From positions 164,490-228,489 of the forward strand of contig PJEW03000015.1 in assembly GCA_002900995.3 (NCBI GenBank): DNA of 64,000 nucleotides. The letters are read 5' to 3'. The translations under genes and the position numbers were made by a program. Shown here one piece after another: positions 1-10,061 of the stretch (positions are counted from its first letter, which is position 1; each line of letters opens with the position of its first letter). A model generated the notes under the pieces. That model ran no database searches and was not told the DNA's origin. It saw only the letters and a list, made by a program, of their open reading frames with translations. This DNA comes from Ganoderma boninense (lineage: Eukaryota; Basidiomycota; Agaricomycetes; Polyporales; Polyporaceae).

Positions 1-287
1 CAAGGATGTTCTGCCTTGGCTTTGTTTCGCTGCCTTTCTCTAGCCTCCCACGCTGTGAGGCGGACTACTTCTGTCAGTACCGGGGTTTCGTGTTAGGAGC
101 TTTCCGCGTACTGTACCACTGAGAGTGGCAAGCCTCAGGTTGCGCTGAGACCACGTCCGATAGTGTGACTAGAGCGCGTACTACGCTAGGCCAACACAGA
201 GGATCTAAGTGCGTACCGTACGAGAAGGAAAGAATGTGGAGTACGCCGGTGCTCGTGTAGAAGTTTCGACCTAATGTTACGACTGGC
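1..287 (-). other. Probable 5' internal region of an LTR retroelement, cut by the window edge
   Basis: On the minus strand this stretch follows directly after the LTR at 288-734. Its first 20 bases (268-287) match the bases that follow the right-hand LTR (13163-13182), which suggests a primer-binding site plus leader. Beyond those 20 bases the two loci are unrelated. A minus-strand reading frame of 89 codons (74-343) runs across the LTR edge but shows no motif I recognise. The element continues to the left of the window. Confidence 0.35.
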
Positions 288-1148
288 TGTCGAGTAAGAT
301 CAGGGAGGAGGCTTACGAGACGAGCAAGGGCGTCGACGAGCACTTGTGCAGCGAGAGCGGAGCAGGGCTCGACAGTCAGGCTGGAGATAAGATGTATTGA
401 GCAAGTAACAAATGAGCGAGAATACAGCGAGGCTTACCTGGAGACAAGAGGTCGAAACTGAGGTCTCCAGGTAGTGAAGTACAGGTCTTATATACATGTA
501 ATGGACAATGGGAACCGGGGACAATAGGTAACTATGGACACGGGAACCAGTGGAAGAACAATGGTATGTAGTACAATGACGACGGGAACAATGAGTAACA
601 GGAGTTATTGTACTGCGAGAACAAGGGACAGGTTTGCTAAACAACGGAGGACAATAAGGACGACGTGGGAGGCAAACAGTCCAAAAAGGGAAATAGAGAC
701 GCCGGAGTAGGTGCCGAGCGTGCTGTTCATGACATGTGAGCACAATACAAAGACGACGATCCTAAGGACATTTGCGTACCCCTTGCGTCCTCTCAATGAT
801 ATCGCCCTTCTGCTCCAATAGCCCTGCCGGATCGAGACTTTCGGCGGGCTCAACCAGTTCGACACCTGGTTCTGGGTCCTGGTTGAATAGGAGGAACCAG
901 GGAAATTTCTCTCAGTAACCACAAAAACTGTGTTCCAGAACTGGTTCTGAGGGGCTCGCTTCTTCCCGCGCAGCTCAAGGAAATCGTCGAGGAATTGCCT
1001 GAGGTAGTTGTACCGCATCAGCGTGAATATTGTGTGTTTGCCCGATTTTCCCCCCTTGACTTTCTGCTTGCGTTTACAGCGGGTGATGGTGACCCTGGAC
1101 ATCACTGGGTGCGCGACATCCACAATGTCGAAAGCCATGCTGGTGGAC
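268..1148. repeat. Left arm of an 881-bp inverted repeat
   Basis: The reverse complement of this segment matches 12302-13182 over exactly 881 bp with no indels seen. I found roughly a dozen to fifteen substitutions, mostly transitions and many at CpG. The arm consists of about 413 bp of unknown sequence (735-1148), a 447-bp LTR-like unit (288-734) and 20 bp of presumed primer-binding site. A 229-codon minus-strand frame (605-1294) is open in both arms over the shared part, but it gives no recognisable domain and may be a remnant of the 3' end of a retroelement. Confidence 0.85.
288..734 (-). repeat. LTR-like unit, minus orientation
   Basis: Read on the minus strand the unit begins TGTCATGAAC and ends TACTCGACA, the TG...CA ends expected of an LTR. 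It holds a TATA-like motif (GTATATAAG) and a downstream AATACA polyadenylation-like motif. It is 447 bp, the same length as its partner at 12716-13162. No 5-bp target duplication is visible, because both copies are followed by element sequence rather than host DNA. Confidence 0.6.
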
Positions 1149-1551
1149 ACGGGGCGTAAGTGATTCGAGGGCGCAGATCTGGGAGGGAGAGACTGGAGGG
1201 AGTCTGCAGTGACAGTGGGCAGGAGGGTGAGAGAATTGCATGCGCGCAACGAGGTTCCTGCAAGTTCGTCGCGCGGCAAGTGGGAGGAAACCACGTTGGC
1301 AATGCCGTGACAGTAGGTGTGTCGTGTGATTGGTCTTCTGTGTGCGAACCGAGAACTGGTGGGCGGCCAGCCTGACCGGAGTGCGAGTGCTGGTGCCCGG
1401 GGCTATGGCGTAACCACACTGAGTGACAATTGTCACATGTAACAAGCACACTTACTTAAGTAGGGTACCTCGGGCCTCAGGCCTCAGCCCCCACGGCCGT
1501 GGCATCGAGTGCCTCCCCTCCCACCGTCCCTCCCTCCTCTCTTCCATCATC
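1149..1551. other. Spacer between left arm and viroplasmin-like gene
   Basis: About 400 bp with short open frames on both strands and no motif I recognise. It should contain the promoter of the gene beginning at 1552. A CT/CCCTCC-rich tract lies just upstream of that ATG, as is common near start sites in Agaricomycetes. Confidence 0.4.
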
Positions 1552-2794
1552 ATGGTAACCGATAGCCTCTGTCGTGATTTCGACGCTACCGCCTTGTCCC
1601 TCGGTGACACCCCTTACTTGGATGACCGTGGTCGAGTCATCCCGATCGGCGCCCCTGAGGATCCCAACATCCCTGACGATGATGTGCCGTTCTACATTGT
1701 GTGGTCCGGGTGCGGTGTTGGTTTGTTCAGAAATTGGTGCAGTTTTAATTTTTTCCCTTCACGCTACTTCAATGTCTCAGTACGATCTCCAGGGGTGTTA
1801 CGAACGCCATGGTTAATGGCTTCAGCAGCACGTCATTCAAGCTGTATATCGGCATTTGGAATGCACGCGCGGGTTGGGCAGGCGGCCCCCTTCACACCGG
1901 CGCACCAACCTGGATCCCTCCGAAGCCTCGCCCAGCTGTAACGACACCTAGGCTCCCCCCCTTCCACCGGCACCCACTGAGCATGAGGATTCTGACGGGC
2001 TTCAGATGCCCAGCAATTTCAGCGCCATGCCTCCTGCCCCGATCATCACCTATGAAGTCTCTTCTGAGGACTACGTCGACATTCACAGTGTCCAGAGCGA
2101 GGACTCGGAGTGGCTCCCCCCAGCCCCATTCACTTGCAATCGGAACATGCCTCCTCCCATTTCTTCCATCTCATGCACGTCAGTGCACTCATCGCCATCG
2201 TGGATGACTTCCGGCACCATCTCGGTCCGCAGCCTCGACGACGCACTGGAGCTGTCCGCCTCCCTTTCGAACCTTGCTATGGGAGAAAGGTACACAGCCG
2301 TTGACCACGTCGTGCAAGAGTACATGGCTGCTTTGGCTGACCGCTCTACCAGGCACTCCCCAATCCGCCGCTCAGTCTCGTCGCAAGGCTTGCGCGAACA
2401 AATCTCCTCCTCCCCGGGCCCGTCACGCGCACGTCACCTCCCGCGCCCTGAAGAAACTGCGATCAGCAGCGACACTTTCACCCGCAGCAGTGTCGCTCAA
2501 AGGGTGAAGGGTGACCCAGTGTACGTGGTCGTCAAGGGTGCGCGGCCGGGGGTCTATCTTGACTGGTGCGTCCTCACGCATATCATTCTTCGCTCTCGGC
2601 TAACTCCTCCACTTCTCAGCGACATCACCCTTCTCGCTGGTGGTAATCTACCAGCGATGAGGGTAATCCGATTCAACTCCCTCAAGTACGCCTGCTTCCA
2701 TTTCGTGCTGGAGTACATGGGTGGCAATGTGGGTGTGCCACAATACATTGTTAGTCAGCGCCCTCGCGATGTGGATGAGCGGTTTGAGAAGTGA
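1552..2794 (+). CDS. Protein with two RNase H1 N-terminal/viroplasmin-like domains
   Basis: The gene encodes a small protein with two copies of the fold found at the N-terminus of RNase H1 and in caulimovirus viroplasmin, which binds RNA/DNA hybrid or double-stranded RNA in characterised members. The first domain reads FYIVWSGCGVGLFRN, then an intron of about 45 nt, then GVTNAMVNGFSSTSFK. The second reads VYVVVKGARPGVYLD, a 54-nt intron (GTGCGT...CTCAG), then LPAMRVIRFNSLKYA. Each has the aromatic-x-V-x-x-G...G-V/L-[FY] core of the family. The middle is a Ser/Pro/Asp-rich linker. The reading frame changes near a run of seven C (about 1955), which means a further intron, a frameshift or an error. 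The gene is convergent with the orphan at 2889-3395. No RNase H catalytic domain follows. Such stand-alone viroplasmin proteins are common in mushrooms, and their role is unknown to me. Confidence 0.6.
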
Positions 2795-2888
2795 CCCTGT
2801 ACTTACGTGTTTTCTGTCTGTACTATGCGAACGTGATGAGATATATGTGATGTGCCCGCCAGATACAATAGATCACGTATGTGCTTGA

Positions 2889-3480
2889 TTACATGCCAAG
2901 AGTGCTAGAAACCGGCAGCATGTCCAGCCAGGCTTCCACAGCTGACATTGCATACATCACCTGAAATGCAACTGATGACGTTTCTTTCCAGAAGTGCGCG
3001 ACAACCTCTGCCGAGAGCTGCGCGTACAGATCCCCACCCAAAACCCGGTCAAACTCATTGAGAATCTGGTCACCCTGCAAGATCCATTCCTCCTGGGTGG
3101 CAATAAACTTCGCGACGGCATCTGGATTGTCGGTGCGCAGGGATGTGAATGCGTTTTTCATGCCGCGTTTGAAGTCTGTGGGAGGCCGAAAACCCCATGC
3201 ATTGAGCATGCTGTTTACACGGTCGAGCCATGCGAGGAAGTCTCCGTCCACTGTGGGTCCTATCGGGAGACTGAATGGCCCGTGGCTGACGCTGAGAGTG
3301 ATTGTCAGCGATGATTCCATCGACGCAGTCTCGTTCCACTGAAACTTACTGGTGCCACGCAGCGATTGGACGGACATCGGGGGACTCGGAAGCATCTGGC
3401 TCGCTGCCGGGAGTAGCGGTCAAATGTTGGAGCTTGACAGCTTGGGAGGTCCCTTGAGAGCTACGCATGCCCTCGAGCAT
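2889..3480 (-). CDS. Uncharacterised protein beside the TET/JBP gene
   Basis: An open frame of 168 codons (2889-3395) reads ITLSVSHGPFSLPIGPT and then an alpha-helical, Trp-rich stretch (DFLAWLDRVNSMLNAWGF, TQEEWILQGDQILNEF, VVAHFWKE). A second open frame from an ATG at 3478-3480 overlaps it and ends near 3345 at CACCAG/GTAAGT. The real gene may therefore join the two frames through an unseen intron or be frameshifted. I do not recognise the family. It is co-oriented with the TET/JBP gene and ends 94 bp from the stop of the viroplasmin gene, so it may be cargo of the same mobile element. Confidence 0.45.
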
Positions 3481-3914
3481 TTTTTGATCAGGTGCCCAGC
3501 CTGTTTGTTGCCTTTGCAAAATTGTGAGTGGGGTGAAGGCCGTTGAGCAATGCGGATGTACGCACTTTTTATGCTTCTTGTAGTACCTTCAATTGCGAGC
3601 TTGACGAAGCAAACACCTGCGTTCCTAGATATCGACCTGTGGAGGGAGGGATGGAGAAGGACAGTGCACCATGTTCGTAAACAAGTAAGATGCGAGGGCT
3701 GGCGGGAGCAGACTTGGAGGCGTCTGAACTGTCTGAAATGCAGTGTCGCAGGAGGGCGCCGTCTTAAGGGAGTCTTGCGAACTTCAGACGCCTGACGCGA
3801 CCATCTGAAATGGGCCAGCTAACATTTCCGGCCACCGTCCAGACCAAATAGCATGTCTGGTGCAACAATGTTTACAAAAAGTCATAAATTGCGTACATAC
3901 ATACAGACGTTGTA
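3481..3914. other. Spacer between orphan gene and TET/JBP 3' end
   Basis: About 430 bp. Short plus-strand frames (3550-3795) are Lys/Arg-rich without a motif and are probably chance. It presumably contains the terminator of the dioxygenase gene and the promoter of the orphan. Confidence 0.4.
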
Positions 3915-5812
3915 CTACTCCTCCCCAGGAAACAGGTCAGTCCACTTGCTGAGGAGGCCAATGCCACGCTGCCATCGCTCCTTTGCAGTCTCTTTGAACT
4001 GACACCCTGTGGCCTTGAAGTTCTTCTGACTTTGATACCCGCATTGTACCCACCTAAGAATCCCTCCCGCCGTGTACTGTACAAAAGACTGTCGGACTTC
4101 GTTCACGGGATCATGAAGCTGAGTATTTGAATGCTTGAGCAGGGCGGATGGTATGAGGATGGTGGAGCCGGGTGGGAACTCGATGATGAGTTTCAGGTCC
4201 CACAAGACGAGGTGGCCGCCGAGCTTGGGGTCGAAGCTCCCGATAGCCGTAATCGCGCACCAGCCAACGGGCATGTTCAAGTGATCCATGTGAGTGTAGG
4301 CGACCGTGCACAGGCCGACATTGAGCGACGCAGCGGCGAAGGGATTTCCCAGAAAGTTGTGCTGCAAAGAGGGGTCGTGGTTGCACACGTCGTTGAGGGC
4401 GGCGTTGTATGCCTCGAACATGCATGGCGCGAGGAGGCGCATGATGGCTGGAAGTACCCCATCAGTGATCGCCACCGAACAAGGGCGCCGACTACGCACC
4501 ACTGCTGAAGTTGGCAATCTGATGTACTGCGCGCTGGCGCATGACCGCGTTTAGCACAGCTTGATTATGCGCGGTGTGCGCAAGGTTGGCAATGCGCTGG
4601 GGAATTGTTAGCAGAAGAGAAGGGGTCAGAGGGGGTCACAACACACCTGTTGGCCACCGCCGTAAGAGATGCCGCACGCCACCGCGCTAAACGCACCCCG
4701 ACGATGCTCGCGTTGGGCCTTTGAGAACCTGTAGTGTGTTACAAGGAGCTGAAAGATGGATGTCAGTTGGTCATTGACAGTGTCCCAGTTGTCGTCTGCC
4801 GTGCAGCTGCCAAGTGCCCCCATAACATGTCCTGAGCGGGAGAGAATCGGGCGGCATGACCTGAGCAGCCAAGTCCATATTTCAGAAATCAGACGTGGGG
4901 GCAGAGGTGACGCACCGGCCATCCCATGCCACGTACTCGAAGCCCATGGGCGCGAACTCCTCCTTTGCCTTCGGCCGCACATCCTCCTCCGTCTGCGTCA
5001 ACCGCTCGCCCACGAACACAGTTGATGCCACGCGAACGTCCTCCATGGCTAACGAGAAGTCCATGAGGATGGGGTCCGCTCCGTAGGGTTGGATGCCACT
5101 GTTGTCTTGTGCTAACATGGTCTTAAGGCTATTGGGAGGCTGGCAGGCAACGTGTTCACCAGCAAACAGTGGGTTGGCTGCCTTCCAATGTCGCACTGCG
5201 GCCTTCTTGAAGGGCTTGGACCCCCCTCGCCCCTTGACCTCCGCGAGTAGTTGGCATTTCGCACGGCGTCGAGCATGGGCGGACTGCTTGGCCTTCGCTT
5301 TACTTTTAGAAGGGGGATGCCGGGCCGCCGATTCTGGCACGGTCACAGGTGTGACAGTGAGCTTTGCCGTGTTCATGCTGTCGAGGGCGTCAAGGGCGTC
5401 AAGGGCGTCAAGGGCGTGTACATCAGGGGGTGGCTCGCTGAACCCAGCGGAGGTCTCTGGTACCGAGACGTGAATGCCGTCCTCTTCTGCACTGCTGTCA
5501 TTACATCGGCCAAGTGCGTCTTCATACGCGGCGTCGAGGTCGAAGTCCTGTGGCACGTAAATTAGCGGCCCAGGTTCGGAGACCCATGGCGAGAAGGTCC
5601 TGCCTCCATGGGTCTGATGAACCACTTGGTGAGAACGATGTACGCCGGGGTACATAAATGGAGGCAGGCGTACCATTCAGAAGCCTGTGGGCAGGCTGTC
5701 CATCGCTGAACCTGTGTGTGAGGTGCATGAGAAAGTGCCGCGGTGTGATGTCAACCGCTGCGAGGATGGCCTGGCACCCTGCGTCCCAAGGGCGAGTCTG
5801 GGGGGTACACAA
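3915..5812 (-). CDS. TET/JBP-type 2-oxoglutarate/Fe(II) DNA dioxygenase
   Basis: Predicted nuclear enzyme of the fungal TET/JBP family, which oxidises 5-methylcytosine (or thymine) with 2-oxoglutarate, O2 and Fe(II). Four exons are readable: E1 to 4916, E2 4860-4647, E3 4596-4500, E4 4447-3915, with introns of 50-55 nt (GT-AG), all in phase and without stops. E1 has a low-complexity region (DALDALDALDALD), a basic stretch (KSKAKAKQ, ARRRAK) and ends FEYVAWDGR. E2 has the family segment AFSAVACGISYGGGQ. E4 has the double-stranded beta-helix: NVGLCTVAYTHMDHLN, with iron ligands His (codon 4290-4292) and Asp (4284-4286); GGHLVLWDLKLIIEFPPGST; the distal His in LKHSN (4131-4133); and the 2-oxoglutarate-binding Arg in VRQSFVQYTAGG (4092-4094). 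All key residues are present. The 5' end is uncertain: possible starts are 5812 or 5676, with a possible intron near 5640-5690. It is divergent from the KDZ transposase, an association known in basidiomycetes. Confidence 0.87.
5381..5417. repeat. 9-bp tandem repeat inside the TET/JBP coding region
   Basis: About four copies of GGGCGTCAA-like units encode ALD tripeptides on the minus strand (DALDALDALDALD). The unit keeps the reading frame, so changes in copy number are tolerated in this linker. Confidence 0.8.
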
Positions 5813-6057
5813 GACACCAACACTGCGGGGTGAAAACAGAGCTCACTTTGACAACCCTTAGGGGGCCTGGAGAACGGTGGGGTGGGAGGGCGCGCAGGCC
5901 AAGTGGCACAAGCGCCGATGTTTGTGTTCGGTGTCACCCTGGTTCGCCATTGTCACACTCACGGGGCCTGTGACGGAACTCCAATTAGCGTGACTGCCCC
6001 ATTCCGTACCCAACTGCCCTATCCCGTACCCAACTGCCCAACCCACTCCTCCGATTC
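5813..6057. promoter_or_regulatory. Divergent promoter region of TET/JBP and KDZ genes
   Basis: This 245-bp gap separates the two divergently read genes and must hold both promoters. At about 6006-6041 it has two close copies of CCGTACCCAACTGCCC, an 18-bp spaced direct repeat that may bind a regulator. No clear TATA box is visible. Confidence 0.45.
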
Positions 6058-9000
6058 ATGTCCAGGCAAAAGTCCAAACGACCATGTAAATTCGCAGATG
6101 CTGCGGACACCTCCCTTTCTGTCGACTTCGACGTCTCGTCCGCGGAAGCTTTCGATGGTGCCGCTCCCTCCTTGTTTAACGTTGACACTGTCTCGAGCGA
6201 TCTTCGCCGCCTATATCGCCATGCTCTTCCCATTCCACCCTCTGGATCCCAGTCTCCGGCCCCCTAGGCTTCCGGAAGTCTTCCAGCTCTTGGTGCCCCG
6301 GATTCACATGCAGAGAGCGGGTTTTTCTTGCCCGACGAGGGCTGGTCAACAGCTGACATGGACCCCGCTAGCGAAGAGCAGGCTGAGCGGCCTCTACGCT
6401 ATGAGACCTCAGTACGTATGGCGCAGGTTATTTTTTCAGGCTTCACATTGACACTTTAGCCACCAGGACGAACCTATGAAGCAGTTCATTCCCCAACAAC
6501 AGTTTTATCTCGACAAAATGCTGTGATGCGAAGGACGCGGAGATTTTATCAAAGACCGCTGCCCCTACTGCCCAGAACCCGCCCATGTGAATGCGGGGTC
6601 CATTCGGTGTATGGATTGTTGGCCGGGGCCTCTTTCCTGTCACACCTGTGCTATCGGACGCCACGCGAACTTGCCATTTCACCGTGTTAAGGTAAGCTGA
6701 GTGCTCCATGTACACAAAATAAGGCTTGACGCATCATTCAGCGTTGGAACGGCGTCAGTTTCGATAAGACCAACCTCAAGGCCATCGGGTTGAGGATGCA
6801 GCTCAGCCATCAGCACAACAGCGCCTCTTGCTCCAATCCCATCCCCGTCTGCGACAATTTCACCGTAGTGCACGTTAACGGCCACCACCCTCTCGCCGTG
6901 TCGATGTGCGGTTGCGACCAGGCGGGGCGCGCAGGCAGCCAGGTCTAGCAACTCTTGCGTGCTGACCTCTGGCCCGCTACAGACGCCGAACCCAACACTT
7001 GCTTTTCTTTCGCGCTCCTCGAGCATTACCACATTGTTAGCCTTCAAGGCAAAATCAGTATGTACGACTACTACCAGGCACTCAAGCGTATGACGGACAA
7101 CACGGGGACCGTCAGGATCTTCAACCGATACCACGGATTCATGTGCGTAGTCACCCAATGGTGCCACCTCAAGCTACTGAAGAGGGCCAGGCGTGGTCAT
7201 GACCCGTCTGGTGTCGTAGGTACAAAGCCCGGGGAGCTGGCTATCTGATGTCCCGCATGCCCACAGCCCAATATGAACCTCCCAGCGGGGTGGGATGACG
7301 CACCTTCCAGCGAGAAGTACGTGAGCTCAACTTACTTCTCGTGGCCGGCTGGACTTACAAAACTCAACTAGGTTCCTGTACACCGTCCACGTTGCGATTG
7401 ACACGTGCTTCCGCCTCAAGCGCCGTGACGTCTCCGACGAGCAGCAGGATCCCATTTTGGGCAGTGGTTGGGGGTACTTCGTTGAGGACGCCGCATACAA
7501 GGCTATTTTAGCGCAGTATGGTGATCAGGAAGATGTGCGTTCGCTTTCTTTCTCCCTCTGGCTCTATCTGACACATGGCAGATGTCCACTTGTACTGGCC
7601 TCTCTGCCATTGATCACGCAAATACGAAGTATTCGAAGGGTTATGCGGCGACAGGAGTTGGAGCGGTTGTGTGTGCGCGCCATGAGTTTTGGCTGCTGAG
7701 AGCCATGGGTGATTTGCAGAAGGGCGAGCGGTACGTGTTTGTCCAGGGTCTGTAGCTTCTGCATGTGTTCTCAATGGCGACAAGATACGTCAACATGGAT
7801 TATGTGTTCGCCTGTGCCATGCAGGATTTTCTGTCCCTCCAAAAACTCGTCAGCTACGATATCGCTTGCTAGTGGTGGAAAGGGCTTCAAGATCGTCTCG
7901 CAGTGTTTCCATCATATCTCCAAGTCCCTCTCCTGAACGGCTCAATTGCATACGTGATCTCCAAGCTCCACTACGCTAGCCACAAGCCAGAAGGCCATTC
8001 GCCATTCTCACTGAACTTCCGCCTGGGATCTGGTCACTCCGACAGAGAAGGGATCGAGCGTCGGTGGTGGTGGATCCAACCTGTTGTCAGCAGTACACGG
8101 GTGATGGGGCCGGGCGCACGTCAAGGAGTCCTGGAGGACCAACTGAGCTACTCAAACTGGCGCAAGACTGTAGAGCTACGTGCGTGCTCTCTCTGTGCAA
8201 TATCTCGCCTCCGCTAACCTTTTCTGCAGCGACCACTCTTCGCAACCGCCTACGGATTGCATACAAGACCTACTTGGAGCAATGGCAAGTTTTCACGGAG
8301 CTTACGGAGTCGCTCATTCCAGAGAATGTCGCCAAATGGGGGGCAGCAATCCAAGCATAGGAGAAGGACCCCTTCAACCAGGATGACTCTTACGTCGTAA
8401 CCTCGCAAGGTGAGTTGAGAACTGTCACAACGTGTTAGCCATTAACTCAAGTCAATCAGGCTTGACCGAAGCGGAGACACTGCACGTGCTCTCGCACGAG
8501 GAACAGCAAGCAAGCGCACGGCTGGGTTACGTCACAATCCACGACATTAGTGCCCTGGGATTCGTAACGATGGGCTTGGAGCTTGAAGCTCAACAGTTAG
8601 TTGTGCACCCTCATCTGGTATTGAAACTTCACTGACCACATTTACTAGGATGTGCTTGCAAGCTGATGTGAAGGATGCCACTCCAGGCAAGGCAACAGAG
8701 ATTCTTGAACGCCGTATAGCCATGCGCTGGAAGATTCAGAAATTTCGCGAAGTCCAGAAGGTTTACATGCCCGGCGCAGCTACAATTGTCGAGCAGGATA
8801 TCAACTGCCAAACAACTGTCGAGGACATCGAGAACGTCCGGCTCGCGCTGCCCTCCACCATCAACCCTGCACGCTGGGCTGTTGCGTGCTCCGAACGCAT
8901 CCAGGAACTGGAAGCGTGTCTGCGTGAGGCCCAGTGCCGCGATGCCCTGCAGGATATCCGCAACAAACCGCACGCCATCGACCACTTGTATCGCTACAAA

Positions 9001-9669
9001 AAGCTCCATGTACACCACCAGGGACCCAACACTCGTGCCCGGAATGATATCGCAAACAAGGACAAGCGCAAACTCTGCGCGGTTCAGAAGTACCGCCGAG
9101 CGTGCCTGGCAAAGCTTGCACTCTCGGGCCCTGGCGCATGGGAGAACGAGTTGCGGGTCTTGAACGACAGCGACATCCGTGGCCTGCAAGAGGACGACCC
9201 CACTTCTGCGGCTGCACAGAGGAAGAGGAAGCACCCGAACGACTGGCCGGAGCCCGCTGAGGGAAGGCGACAAATCTCTTGGATATGGCGTGCATCCGAC
9301 GTCAATGGCACGGGCGAGATGGTCGACTCACTTCGCGTCGAATGGCTGAAGGCACGCGCGCATGTTATGCACTGGCAAGAGGAGGTCAAGCTCCTTCTGG
9401 AGGAGATGCGGTGGGTTTTTGCCAGCCACCACTTCCATGAAGGGGCTTGGCTTGCGCAGGTGGACTCACAGGCGGACGTCGGTGCTGCGTTGCGCGAAGG
9501 CCTCGTCGCCTATGCTCAAAAGCGGGCCAATGTGCAGCGGGCAATGCGGGCCACATTCCGGGCCACATGCTTGGCTGTCGCGCGGATGGCTGATGGCGGT
9601 ACGGGCAGTGAGTGGGTGGACGACGGGGTGCCTGGTTCAGTAGCGCCATGCGAGGATGATGAGCACTGA
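6058..9669 (+). pseudogene. KDZ-family transposase with six in-frame stops
   Basis: This reads as a full-length transposase of the Kyakuja-Dileera-Zisupton (KDZ) superfamily of fungal DNA transposons. In order: an N-terminal Asp/Ser-rich region; the CxC cysteine cluster (CPYCPEPAHVN, CMDCWPGPLSCHTC, then PFHRVKRWNG across an intron at about 6692-6741); TDNTGT; HLKLLKRARRGHDP; CPACPQPNMNLPAGW; YSKGYAATGVGAVVCARHEF; GDLQKGERY; SYDIAC, a stop, then WWKGFKDRL; SKLHYASHKPEGHSPF; MGPGARQGVLED and NWRK; and the long helical tail with NTRARNDIA and HWQEEVKLLLEEMR. In-frame stops occur at 6265 (TAG), 6524 (TGA), 6946 (TAG), 7246 (TGA), 7870 (TAG) and 8358 (TAG). Each is one transition from a plausible sense codon, for example YDIACQW and LDKMLR. 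I saw no indels that break the frame. It is therefore a recently inactivated copy that could be mobilised only in trans. Confidence 0.88.
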
Positions 9670-9757
9670 GAGTACGACTCCCAGGCCATGTACGAACTAG
9701 ACGGAGAAGATCTAGAGGTAGATCACATGCGTATCTAATGATGTCAATGAACTTCTT

Positions 9758-10061
9758 ATGCCCTGGAAACCCCTGCATGCATCCTGTCGCGTGCCCTCTC
9801 ACCTGCATGTCTCAATAAGGAAATGATACGAGGATGAGTGCTGCACCGAGCCGGATGGCAACGCTCGCGAACGCCGTGTGCGCCCTGTACCCGCCACCCG
9901 CTTGTTTAGGAAGGCTGCCGACAAGCCGACGGAGGCCCCCAATAGCCGTACAGCACCCGGAGAACGCCCCGGCGGTTCATAATAAATCATGCCAACAACC
10001 GTAAAATGATGTAAAATGGCCCTAGGATATAACCGTAAGATGATATATCATTATTACAACA
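9758..10061 (+). repeat. 304-bp repeat, copy 1 (probable terminal repeat of the KDZ/TET element)
   Basis: It matches 14814-15117 in the same orientation over 304 bp with no indels and 22 differences, all transitions. It begins about 90 bp after the transposase stop with ATGCCCTGG and ends ATTACAACA at 10061. It contains the palindrome ATGATATATCAT near its outer end. TG...CA-like ends could suggest an LTR, but the hAT flanks at both outer ends fit terminal inverted repeats separated by a later inversion better. Confidence 0.8.

Noticed and set aside
605..1294. A 229-codon open frame repeated at 12312-12845 as a real gene
   Set aside because: The frame crosses the LTR boundary and promoter-like sequence and shows no domain; its conservation follows from the recent duplication of the arm.
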